20,378 nucleotides of DNA, taken from JBAWAP01 sp049589355 (GTDB lineage Bacteria; Chloroflexota; Anaerolineae; VGOG01). Positions 14,036 through 20,268 of this stretch are shown piece after piece (within the stretch, counting starts at the first letter, position 1; each line of letters starts with the position of its first letter). A program made the translations under genes and the position numbers. The stretch spans positions 1 to 20,378 of the forward strand of contig JBAWAP010000281.1 in assembly GCA_049589355.1 (NCBI GenBank), in the 5' to 3' direction. The notes beneath the pieces were generated by a model. That model saw only the letters and a program-made list of their open reading frames with translations. It made no database searches and was not told the origin of the DNA.

Positions 14036-14881
14036 TTACAGAACCGCTTCCTTATGTCGCGCACTGTGGCACTGGATGTTCACCGCCGCCGGCATGCTGG
14101 CGATGTGACAAGGGAAGGTCTCGACGTGAACGGCTAACGCGGTAACCCTCCCACCCAAGCCCTGCGGGCCGATGCCCAGCTCGTTCACCCTGTCCAGTAT
14201 CTCGGCCTCCATTTCGGCCACCTCGGGGTCGGGATTGGGCCGGCCCACCGGGCGCAGCAGCGCCTTCTTGGCCATGAGGGTGGTCTGGTCAATCGTTCCG
14301 CCGATGCCCACCCCCACAATAACGGGCGGACAGGGGTTGGCACCAGACTTATCCACACACTCGACCACCCAATCAATGATCCCCTGCCTGCCCGCCGCCG
14401 GCGAGAACATCTTGAGATAGCTCATATTCTCGCTGCCGCCACCTTTGGGAACCACGGTTATCTTGAGCTTGTCGCCAGGGACGATGTCGGTATGGATCAC
14501 CGCCGGGGTGTTGTCCTTGGTGTTTACCCTGGCCGAGAAGGGCTTGTCCACCACTGACTTGCGCAGGTAACCCTCTCGATAGCCCTGGCGCACTCCCCCG
14601 TTGATGGCCTCGTTGAGATCGCCGCCCACAACGTGAACCTCCTGCCCAAGCTCGAGGAACACAACCGTGAGCCCGGTATCCTGGCACAGCGGCAACTCCC
14701 CTCGGTTGGAGATTTCAGCATTCTGGAGGATCTGGTCTAGCACCGCTTGCCCCACCGGCGAGACCTCCTTCTCGCGAGCACCTCGCAGGGCGTTCAGCAC
14801 ATCCTCGCCCAGGTAGTAGTTCGCCTCAATGCAAAGACGAGCCACGGTATCGGTGATATCCTGACAATCTATCTCCCTCAT
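14036..14881 (-). CDS. fumA: Class I fumarate hydratase, alpha subunit
   Basis: The protein has 281 aa; the ATG at 14881 has GGAGG 8 nt upstream. Three cysteines expected to hold the [4Fe-4S] cluster are visible: C66 (LPLCQDTG), C184 (GANPCPP) and C271 (QCHSARH). Typical blocks are KGGGSENMSYLKM (146-158), VGVGIGGTIDQ and IGPQGLGGRVTALAV. The cluster is oxygen-sensitive, which fits an anaerobe. It works with the beta subunit downstream and lies 44 bp behind malic enzyme, forming a pyruvate-malate-fumarate route. Here fumA means alpha subunit. Confidence 0.94.
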   Translation of the reverse strand: MREIDCQDITDTVARLCIEANYYLGEDVLNALRGAREKEVSPVGQAVLDQILQNAEISNRGELPLCQDTGLTVVFLELGQEVHVVGGDLNEAINGGVRQGYREGYLRKSVVDKPFSARVNTKDNTPAVIHTDIVPGDKLKITVVPKGGGSENMSYLKMFSPAAGRQGIIDWVVECVDKSGANPCPPVIVGVGIGGTIDQTTLMAKKALLRPVGRPNPDPEVAEMEAEILDRVNELGIGPQGLGGRVTALAVHVETFPCHIASMPAAVNIQCHSARHKEAVL

Positions 14882-14925
14882 AGGTCATCCTCCTTTTGCT
14901 GAGGTGCCATCTATTGTTTTAGAGC

Positions 14926-16272
14926 CTAGCCCTCTGGCGCCGGGGCGATGAAACCCTCCCTCATCAGGCACTGAGTCATCTCTCGCGCCTGCCTGATGAT
15001 GGTCGAGGCCTCCTCGTAGAGCTGCTCGCGGGTCTTCTTGAGCCTGGCGATGCCCTGCTCCTGAGCCTTCATGGCCGTGGCCACCGCCTCGCGGGGGAAG
15101 ACCTCCCACTCATCCATCTTAGGAGCAATGTCCTCCTCGTTAATTCCCCGCTCCTCGGCGCAATTAGCCAGCTCGTGAGCGGCGGCAAGGGCCATCTCGT
15201 CGGTGATGGTCTTGGCTCGCACGTCCAGAGTACCACGGAAGATGCCAGGGAAGCCCAGGGAGTTGTTGAGCTGATTGGGGAAGTCGCTCCTCCCTGTGCC
15301 CACGATCCTCGCCCCAGCCTCCTTGGCCTCCCAGGGCCAAATCTCGGGGATGGGATTGGCACAGGGGAAGACCATGGCACCCCCGGCCATACCCGCCACC
15401 CACTCTGGCTTGATGGTGCCCGGGCCGGGCCTGGAGAAGGCGATCATCACGTCGGCCCCGCGCATGGCCTCAGCGACACCCCCTACGATCCGCTCGGCGT
15501 TGGTCTCGTTGCAGATCCGCCATTTATCGGCGAACTCATCCTGTTGATTCTCAATGTCATGACGGCCAGGGTGAAGCGTCCCTTTGGTGTCTACAGCGAC
15601 GATGGCCCCTAGGTCAACCCCGCTGGCCTTGAGCAGGCGGTAGGTGGCCACGTTGGCCGCCCCCATGCCGACCATGGCGATCTTGATCTTATCCATCTCC
15701 TTGCCCACGATCTTGAGGCCATTGATGAGCCCCGCCAAAAGCACCGTGGCCGTGCCCTGCTGGTCGTCGTGCCAGACGGGGATGTCCATCTCTGCTCGCA
15801 AAGCATCCAGGATCTTGAAGCACTTGGGCTGAGAGATGTCCTCCAGGTTGATGCCGCCGAAGGAGGGCTCCAGCAACTTCACTGTGTGGATGAACTCGTC
15901 AGGGTCCTTCGTCCTCAGGCAAATGGGAATCGCATCCACCCCGCCCAGATACTTGAATAGCAGCGCCTTCCCCTCCATCACCGGCAGGCCGGCCTCCGGG
16001 CCGATATCGCCCAGGCCGAGGACCCGCGTGCCATCGGTGACCACGGCGATGCAGTTGGCCTTGTTGGTGTGCTCATAGACCAGCTCAGGCTCGGCCTGAA
16101 TGGCCCGACAGGGAGCAGCCACGCCTGGGGTGTACCAGATGGCGAAGTCGCTGAAGTCACGAATGGCACACTTGGACGCGATCTGAACTTTCCCCTTGTA
16201 AAAAGGGTGAAGCTTCATCGCATCCTGGGCCGGCTTCTTCGCCTTGGCCAAAAGTTCCTCTTTCGTAAGCAT
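14926..16272 (-). CDS. NAD(P)-dependent malic enzyme
   Basis: The protein has 448 aa with an excellent start (AGGAGGTCGTAA before the ATG at 16272). It interconverts malate and pyruvate plus CO2 with NAD(P). Visible motifs are YTPGVAAPCRAI, VTDGTRVLGLGDIGPEAGLPVMEGK (catalytic and metal region), EDISQPKCFKILDAL, WHDDQQGTA and the Rossmann turn GMGAANVATYRLL, with aspartate in VAVDTKG at the end of the next strand. GTGRSDFPNQLNNSLGFPG closes the active site. The length suits the short bacterial type without the phosphotransacetylase-like extension. The D in VAVDTKG hints at NAD but cofactor choice needs assay. It is the first metabolic gene of the operon, behind a leader of about 390 nt. Direction in the cell is open: it could feed malate to fumarate reduction or make pyruvate. 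Confidence 0.94.
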   Translation of the reverse strand: MLTKEELLAKAKKPAQDAMKLHPFYKGKVQIASKCAIRDFSDFAIWYTPGVAAPCRAIQAEPELVYEHTNKANCIAVVTDGTRVLGLGDIGPEAGLPVMEGKALLFKYLGGVDAIPICLRTKDPDEFIHTVKLLEPSFGGINLEDISQPKCFKILDALRAEMDIPVWHDDQQGTATVLLAGLINGLKIVGKEMDKIKIAMVGMGAANVATYRLLKASGVDLGAIVAVDTKGTLHPGRHDIENQQDEFADKWRICNETNAERIVGGVAEAMRGADVMIAFSRPGPGTIKPEWVAGMAGGAMVFPCANPIPEIWPWEAKEAGARIVGTGRSDFPNQLNNSLGFPGIFRGTLDVRAKTITDEMALAAAHELANCAEERGINEEDIAPKMDEWEVFPREAVATAMKAQEQGIARLKKTREQLYEEASTIIRQAREMTQCLMREGFIAPAPEG

Positions 16273-16299
16273 TTACGACCTCCTGTTCAATTTAAGCAG

Positions 16300-16322
16300 C
16301 GTCCAGACAAGCAACCTGGACG
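16300..16322. promoter_or_regulatory. Hairpin in the malic enzyme leader
   Basis: CGTCCAG and CTGGACG pair around a 9-nt loop, about 27 nt upstream of the malic enzyme start and close to its ribosome site. There is no T-run. It could modulate translation or be accidental. Confidence 0.35.
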
Positions 16323-16381
16323 TGTTTATCCTCTAATCAACTGGGATACGAAAGGGACACCTCAAACACAGGCTACAACTT

Positions 16382-16519
16382 CAAACGCCGTAACTGCTCA
16401 GCCTGTCATTCTGAGCGAAGCGAAGAATCTCGTTTGTGCGAAGAACGAGACCCTTCGCTTCGCTCAGGGTGACACCAAAAGCGTCCAAATCCGCCAGGGC
16501 TGAGCAGTTACCAAACGCC
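16382..16519. mobile_element. MITE with 14-bp terminal inverted repeats and 8-bp target duplication, IS66-like ends
   Basis: The element spans 16390-16511 (122 bp). Its ends GTAACTGCTCAGCC (16390-16403) and GGCTGAGCAGTTAC (16498-16511) are perfect inverted repeats. CAAACGCC occurs directly outside both ends (16382-16389 and 16512-16519), a classic 8-bp target duplication. Family knowledge: IS66 elements start with GTAA and duplicate 8 bp. The inside (16405-16473) is a second long hairpin with GAGCGAAGCGAAG type arms, a common dispersed bacterial repeat. No transposase is encoded, so it moved in trans. It lies in the transcribed leader of the malic enzyme operon. Confidence 0.9.
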
Positions 16520-16640
16520 TAGCTTTCTCGGTGTCCCACACCTCTAAGAAAATAGCAACCACACCTGCTACTGGTCGCGCTTCGTCCTCCCTCGCCAAAG
16601 AATCCATAACGACGCCGTCGGATTGGTCGGGCAAGAACAT
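16464..16640 (-). CDS. Possible 58-aa leader ORF, 3' end inside the MITE
   Basis: The ATG at 16640 follows AGGAGG with 9 nt spacing and lies about 30 nt downstream of a near-perfect promoter. The peptide starts MFLPDQSDGVV and contains a hydrophobic patch VAGVVAIFLEVW. The last third is read from the inserted MITE. If the MITE and one target copy are removed in thought, the frame would end soon after as EKARRLKL. I recognise no family. The opposite strand is open here too, so coding is uncertain; promoter plus ribosome site are the only support. Confidence 0.3.
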   Translation of the reverse strand: MFLPDQSDGVVMDSLAREDEARPVAGVVAIFLEVWDTEKARRLVTAQPWRIWTLLVSP

Positions 16641-16672
16641 CAACGGCTTCCTCCTTGAACCCAGCGTACTAG

Positions 16673-16701
16673 AGTATACACCCTTTCTATGGCCTTGTCA
16701 A
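16673..16701 (-). promoter_or_regulatory. Strong sigma-70-type promoter of the 12-gene metabolic operon
   Basis: Consensus TTGACA (16701-16696) and TATACT (16678-16673) are 17 bp apart on the minus strand, immediately behind the era stop. This is the best promoter in the window. The transcript would have a leader of about 390 nt before malic enzyme. Confidence 0.75.
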
Positions 16702-16708
16702 AAAACCT

Positions 16709-17647
16709 TCATTGCTTGGGCAGGGCATAACCCAGGCGGCGCAGCTCGTCCTCGTCTTTGCGCCACTTCTCCCGCACCTTGACCCAAAGATCAAGGTAGA
16801 CCTTGTTGCCCACCAACCGCTCGATCTCCTCTCGTGCCGCCCGACCGATGCGCTTCAGCATCCCGCCCCCTTGGCCAACGATGATGCCTTTTTGGGAATC
16901 CTTCTCCACGAAGATGGTGGCTCCGATGTAAGTCAGGTCCTCCCGCCGCTGCTTCCACTCCTCCACAGCCACGGCCACGGCGTGGGGCACTTCTTGATGG
17001 ACGAACCGCAGCACCTGCTCGCGGACAAGCTCGGCAACGATGAAACGCATGTTCTGATCGGTGAGTTGGTCTGAATCATAGTAGCGCGGGCCCTGGGGCA
17101 AGCGGGCCACCACCATGTCCAACAGTTTGCCGCGGTTGTCGCCTCGGGTGGCGGAGATCATCATCCATTCATCGTGTTTCACCAGATTAAAGTAAGCGTC
17201 ACAATGAGGTTGTACTTTCTCAGGAGGCAAGAGATCAGCTTTGTTGAGAACCAGAATGACAGGCGCTTTGCTGTGCTCCTCGACCAGTTGGGCGATCTGC
17301 TCATCCTCCGCCGTGGGCATCTCTGAAACATCAACCAGGAAGAGAACAACATCGGCGTCAGGGATGGCTTTGGTAGCCGTCTCCACCATGAACTCTCCCA
17401 GCTTGTGGCGGGGCCGATGAATGCCAGGCGTGTCCACGAAAATGATCTGGGCGTCGGGCCTGGTCAGGATGCCTCGGATGCGGTGGCGGGTGGTCTGGGG
17501 CTTCTCGGAGACGATGGCGATCTTCTGACCAAGATAGGCGTTCATCAGGGTGGACTTGCCCACGTTAGGCTTGCCGATGACCGCCACGAACCCGGAGCGG
17601 TGATCAGGTGGTAACTCTTCTGATGTTGGAAGATCAAAGTCGTTCAT
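16709..17647 (-). CDS. era: GTPase Era
   Basis: The protein has 312 aa from the ATG at 17647 (GTG at 17653 also possible). Era binds 16S rRNA and assists 30S subunit maturation. The G domain shows G1 GKPNVGKS (25-32), the switch region EKPQTTRHRIRGI, DTPGIHRPR (72-80) and NKADLL. The C-terminal KH domain carries the Era-typical block IFVEKDSQKGIIVGQGG, then LKRIGRAAREEIERL and VYLDLWVKVREKWR. The length matches the family (about 300). It is the last gene of the right-hand operon, behind queT. Confidence 0.96.
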   Translation of the reverse strand: MNDFDLPTSEELPPDHRSGFVAVIGKPNVGKSTLMNAYLGQKIAIVSEKPQTTRHRIRGILTRPDAQIIFVDTPGIHRPRHKLGEFMVETATKAIPDADVVLFLVDVSEMPTAEDEQIAQLVEEHSKAPVILVLNKADLLPPEKVQPHCDAYFNLVKHDEWMMISATRGDNRGKLLDMVVARLPQGPRYYDSDQLTDQNMRFIVAELVREQVLRFVHQEVPHAVAVAVEEWKQRREDLTYIGATIFVEKDSQKGIIVGQGGGMLKRIGRAAREEIERLVGNKVYLDLWVKVREKWRKDEDELRRLGYALPKQ

Positions 17648-17665
17648 GGTCACTCAGCCCCTACC

Positions 17666-17693
17666 GCAAGATGCAGGAGGCAAGATGCAGGAT
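17666..17693. repeat. Four heptamers between queT and era
   Basis: GCAAGAT, GCAGGAG, GCAAGAT and GCAGGAT stand in tandem and end exactly at the queT stop codon (17694). This is a short member of the 7-bp arrays seen in the other operon, without an inverted half. Confidence 0.8.
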
Positions 17694-18194
17694 TTAGTTG
17701 TCACGAGGCGGACTGATACGCAAATCCCACATTCGGGCGACATAGCGCATAATGGGCAAGCCCCCGATGATGATTACCGACTCGCTGAAGGCCACGCTGG
17801 CGAACACAAACCAGAATGGCACGCCCCCCACAAAGGAGAGCATCAACCCTACCGCAGCACCGGTGGTCAGGGCGTAGCATAAGGCCGCCAACCAAGGGCC
17901 GATCCGCTGGCCGAAGGCGCGGGCTACAGCCCAAGCCAACACCCCGCCCAGGCCATCGGTGAGGGGCATCCAGACCAGCTCCCAGGGCCCTACGTAGGGG
18001 CTCGTCAAGTTAGCGATGATGGTGCCCAATACAATGCCCGGTATGGCCACTGGATGCCAGATAACCAGGCCCTTCAAGACCTCGGCGATCCGAAACTGCA
18101 GCGGCCCATAGCTCAGCGGGGCTAAAGCCACGGTGAAGACCGCGTACAGGGCAGCGATGATCGCTGCATAGACTACCTCTCGCGTTTTAGGCAC
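17694..18194 (-). CDS. queT: QueT-type queuosine-precursor transporter (ECF S component)
   Basis: The protein has 166 aa from a GTG at 18194 with AGAGGTGG just upstream. It is strongly hydrophobic with about five membrane helices. The family mark is the early YGPLQFRIAEVLKGLVIWHP (29-48), then IPGIVLGTIIANLTSPYVGPWELV. QueT proteins import a queuosine precursor as the substrate-binding part of an ECF transporter, with energising subunits encoded elsewhere. I searched the leader for a preQ1 riboswitch and saw none. It follows ttuA, so two tRNA-modification functions share an operon. Confidence 0.85.
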   Translation of the reverse strand: MPKTREVVYAAIIAALYAVFTVALAPLSYGPLQFRIAEVLKGLVIWHPVAIPGIVLGTIIANLTSPYVGPWELVWMPLTDGLGGVLAWAVARAFGQRIGPWLAALCYALTTGAAVGLMLSFVGGVPFWFVFASVAFSESVIIIGGLPIMRYVARMWDLRISPPRDN

Positions 18195-18215
18195 GAACCA
18201 CCTCTGATGATCCTC

Positions 18216-18315
18216 CAGACCTCCGAGGTCTTACAGGGCAGCTTCGCCCAGCAAATTGTCCACAGAAGCAGCGATTCTGCCACTGAAAAGCTATCCTCTA
18301 GGCCTCGGAGGTCTG
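18216..18315. mobile_element. 100-bp element with perfect 13-bp terminal inverted repeats between ttuA and queT
   Basis: CAGACCTCCGAGG (18216-18228) and its exact reverse complement (18303-18315) bound 100 bp without any ORF. I see no clear target duplication. The ttuA stop codon (18298-18300) and its last residues QTSEA lie inside the element, so the gene end has been rewritten by it. The end sequence is itself nearly palindromic. Confidence 0.65.
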
Positions 18316-19239
18316 ACCACTGCCCATCCGCTGCTCCCACAGCCGGCAAAACGCACACAGCCCTGGGGCCGTGGTCGGCTGGCCGCACCTCTGGCACTCG
18401 TTCAGCTCCAATGCTTCTCTTGGCCCCGAGAGCAGTCCCCCCCTCTTAGCTTGCAGAAAGCTGAGGTAGAAGCTCAGCTTGGTCCCCGGAGAGCGGCTCT
18501 CCAACTGGTTGAGGATGCCTTTGTAGAAGTTGGTCGTGGAGCCCACGGCATGGGGGCACTCGTCGTAGATGTAATCAATGCCCCGCACGATGGCGTAGGC
18601 TGCCGTCTCCCGCTCGTAGAGGCGCACGAAGGGCTTGACCTTGCGGGCCAGCCGGGGATGGGTGGAGGGAAGGACGGGGGCCTGACGAGCCAGGTAGCCT
18701 GTCTGCCAGCGAAGGGTGTTCTGCATCAGGATGGCGGCTTCATCGTCCAGGTTATGTCCAGTGGCGATGGCCTCGTAGCCGCCCTCGTAGGCCACGCGGT
18801 TCATGATGTGGCGCTTGACCAGCCCGCAAAGCGCACAAGGCTTGCGCCCTCGGTACGTCGTCCGCGCTAGCTCCGGCACCGATTGACCATAGGCAGCCCT
18901 TACATCCACCACTTGAAACTTCGCCCCCTCCCGTGCAACTGCGAATCTCTTCACGTACTCCAAGGAGCTGTCCGAGTAGCCTCCACCGACGATGCCGAGG
19001 TGGATGTGAAGCCCCTCGGCCTGGTAGCCCAGGCGCAAAAGCACATCCCAGAGGGACAGGCTATCTTTGCCCCCGGAAACAGCCACCAGGATCCTGTCCT
19101 CAGGACCAAACATCCTATATCTCTCGATGGCCCGCTGCGTCTGCTCAGGGATCCATTCCAGGAAATGCTCCTCGCAGAGAGCGAGCTTATGTTGTCGCAT
19201 GTTGATAACGGCAGTCCCGCCGCACTTCCGACACTTCAC
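18298..19239 (-). CDS. ttuA: TtuA-type tRNA 2-thiolation enzyme
   Basis: The protein has 313 aa from a GTG at 19239 with GAGGTG 7 nt upstream. It is a PP-loop ATPase (SGGKDS, 55-60) that activates a tRNA uridine and adds sulfur. The N-terminal zinc finger has C3, C6, C22 and H25. The three cysteines that hold the [4Fe-4S] cluster in TtuA are present as C135, C138 (CALC) and C228. A second zinc finger sits at C282, C285, C295 and C298. GHNLDDEAA (161-169) is typical. This full set distinguishes TtuA from TtcA. TtuA takes sulfur from TtuB, and a sulfur-carrier gene with a Gly-Gly end lies two genes upstream, supporting 2-thiolation of position 54 or a related uridine. The last residues come from an inserted repeat. 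Confidence 0.9.
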   Translation of the reverse strand: MKCRKCGGTAVINMRQHKLALCEEHFLEWIPEQTQRAIERYRMFGPEDRILVAVSGGKDSLSLWDVLLRLGYQAEGLHIHLGIVGGGYSDSSLEYVKRFAVAREGAKFQVVDVRAAYGQSVPELARTTYRGRKPCALCGLVKRHIMNRVAYEGGYEAIATGHNLDDEAAILMQNTLRWQTGYLARQAPVLPSTHPRLARKVKPFVRLYERETAAYAIVRGIDYIYDECPHAVGSTTNFYKGILNQLESRSPGTKLSFYLSFLQAKRGGLLSGPREALELNECQRCGQPTTAPGLCAFCRLWEQRMGSGQTSEA

Positions 19240-19269
19240 TCGATTTCACCTCAATCTTTGTCAGCTTGT

Positions 19270-19854
19270 CTATCCGCCGCGAGAAGCCAGCTTTCGAGCC
19301 CTTGGCAAATCTATCAGCTTCTTGAGGCCAATGAGGGGAAAGAGGAGAACGGGGTAAAGCACCTGTCGAGGTGGCCTCCCGGATAGCCAGGCAAGAAGAG
19401 GCAGCGCTCCAAAACCGATGCTCCAGCTCAGGTCCCAATTCCGCGTGATGAGTAACAGCACCCCAGTCAGGGCCAGAATCAAGAGGGTCTCCCGTGGAAA
19501 CAGGATCAGAACGACACCCACGGTGGCGGCCTGGCCCTGCCCGCCTCTGAAGCGCAAGGGGAACATGCAATCGTGGGCCAGGACGACAACGAATCCGGCC
19601 AGCAATACGATGATTTCCGATAGCCCCAACCATCTGGCAGTCAGCACCGCCGTAGCTCCCTTGGCTGTATCCAACATTGCCACGATAACACCAGGGATAC
19701 GTCCTACCTGCAAATAGACATTCCTTGCCCCCACGTTGCCATCGCCCAGCATGCGGATATCAACACCAGCCACCAAACGGCTGACGATGTAAGCCGAGGG
19801 AATCGAGCCCAAGAGATAAGCGAGAGCTATGCCTAACCATACTGTGGAATCCAT
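19270..19854 (-). CDS. plsY: PlsY-like glycerol-3-phosphate acyltransferase with altered motifs
   Basis: The protein has 194 aa from the ATG at 19854 with AGGTG upstream. It has several membrane helices. PlsY acylates glycerol-3-phosphate from acyl-phosphate in the membrane. GSIPSAY (16-22), DGNVGARN (38-45), DTAKG (62-66) and HDCMFPLRFRGGQGQAAT (94-111) lie at the places of the three PlsY motifs. They differ from the usual forms: GNxGATN is GNVGARN, GHxFP is HDCMFP, and GGKGVAT is GGQGQAAT. The loss of the second-motif lysine may change activity or substrate. It could be a specialised paralogue, with a standard PlsY elsewhere. It sits between ttuB and ttuA without obvious functional link. 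Confidence 0.82.
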   Translation of the reverse strand: MDSTVWLGIALAYLLGSIPSAYIVSRLVAGVDIRMLGDGNVGARNVYLQVGRIPGVIVAMLDTAKGATAVLTARWLGLSEIIVLLAGFVVVLAHDCMFPLRFRGGQGQAATVGVVLILFPRETLLILALTGVLLLITRNWDLSWSIGFGALPLLAWLSGRPPRQVLYPVLLFPLIGLKKLIDLPRARKLASRGG

Positions 19855-19877
19855 CCCATCACCTCTTCCTTTTGATC

Positions 19878-20069
19878 CTACCCCCCTGAGATCACAGCTA
19901 TCAGCTTCACCGTGTCACCATCTGTCAGAATGGTCGCCTCATTGATCAGCTTCCCCTCGCGCACGGCCAGGACAGCCTGAGGGTCCAGCCCCACCTTCAG
20001 AATCGCGTCGCGCACCGTCATCCCGGCCCGCAACTCCCATTCCTTGTTTCGGAACATCACCTTGACCAT
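19878..20069 (-). CDS. ttuB: ThiS/MoaD-like sulfur carrier, TtuB-like
   Basis: The protein has 63 aa from the ATG at 20069 (GGAG 6 nt upstream). It has a ubiquitin-like fold: beta strand VKVMFRNKEWELRAG, helix MTVRDAILKVG, then VLAVREGKLINEATILTDGDTVKLIAVISGG. The C-terminal Gly-Gly is the site that is adenylated and thiocarboxylated. ThiS (thiazole), MoaD (molybdopterin) and TtuB (tRNA thiolation) share this form. ttuA two genes downstream favours TtuB, and no thiG or moaE is present. The activating enzyme must be elsewhere. Confidence 0.85.
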   Translation of the reverse strand: MVKVMFRNKEWELRAGMTVRDAILKVGLDPQAVLAVREGKLINEATILTDGDTVKLIAVISGG

Positions 20070-20174
20070 GCCCCACTCCGTGTCAACTGCGCAATCTGTG
20101 TCCTCATTCTACCTCCTGCTTCCGCCAAGCTCCCACCGTCTGACAAGAGCTTGTACTGAGCCTGTCGAAGTAAT

Positions 20175-20203
20175 AGTATAGTGCAAAAAGCCACCTGCGT
20201 CAA
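20175..20203 (-). promoter_or_regulatory. Promoter of the ttuB-plsY-ttuA-queT-era operon, -35 box in a terminator loop
   Basis: TTGACG (20203-20198) and TATACT (20180-20175) are 17 bp apart on the minus strand, about 105 bp upstream of ttuB. The -35 box lies in the loop of the terminator of the preceding gene, and the spacer covers one stem arm. Confidence 0.65.
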
Positions 20204-20219
20204 CTGCACAGGTGGCTTT
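20187..20219. terminator. Bidirectional intrinsic terminator
   Basis: AAAGCCACCTG and CAGGTGGCTTT form a perfect 11-bp stem around an 11-nt loop. On the minus strand five T follow; on the plus strand a weaker TTTCTCT follows. It ends the partial gene at the right edge, whose stop codon is about 50 bp upstream. Confidence 0.8.
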
Positions 20220-20253
20220 CTCTGTTGCCAAACGAGACGAAATCTGCTATACT
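20190..20253 (+). promoter_or_regulatory. Plus-strand promoter with upstream hairpin, homologous to the helicase promoter region
   Basis: TTGCCA (20225-20230) and TATACT (20248-20253) are 17 bp apart with an extended TGC before the -10. The whole 64 bp match the minus-strand sequence 3247-3184 upstream of the helicase at 52 of 64 positions. No convincing plus-strand gene follows within the window; the transcript would run into the 3' end of the minus-strand gene at 20269. Confidence 0.5.
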
Positions 20254-20268
20254 CAGTAGATGGACATT

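Noticed and set aside
18195..18297. preQ1 riboswitch before queT
   Set aside because: The space is filled by a 100-bp inverted-repeat element; no preQ1-type hairpin with an A-rich tail pairing near the ribosome site is visible.
20148..20171. Half-palindrome with GTACTGAGCCTGTCGAAG before ttuB
   Set aside because: It resembles a widespread dispersed bacterial repeat, but only one arm is present and no function or boundary can be shown.
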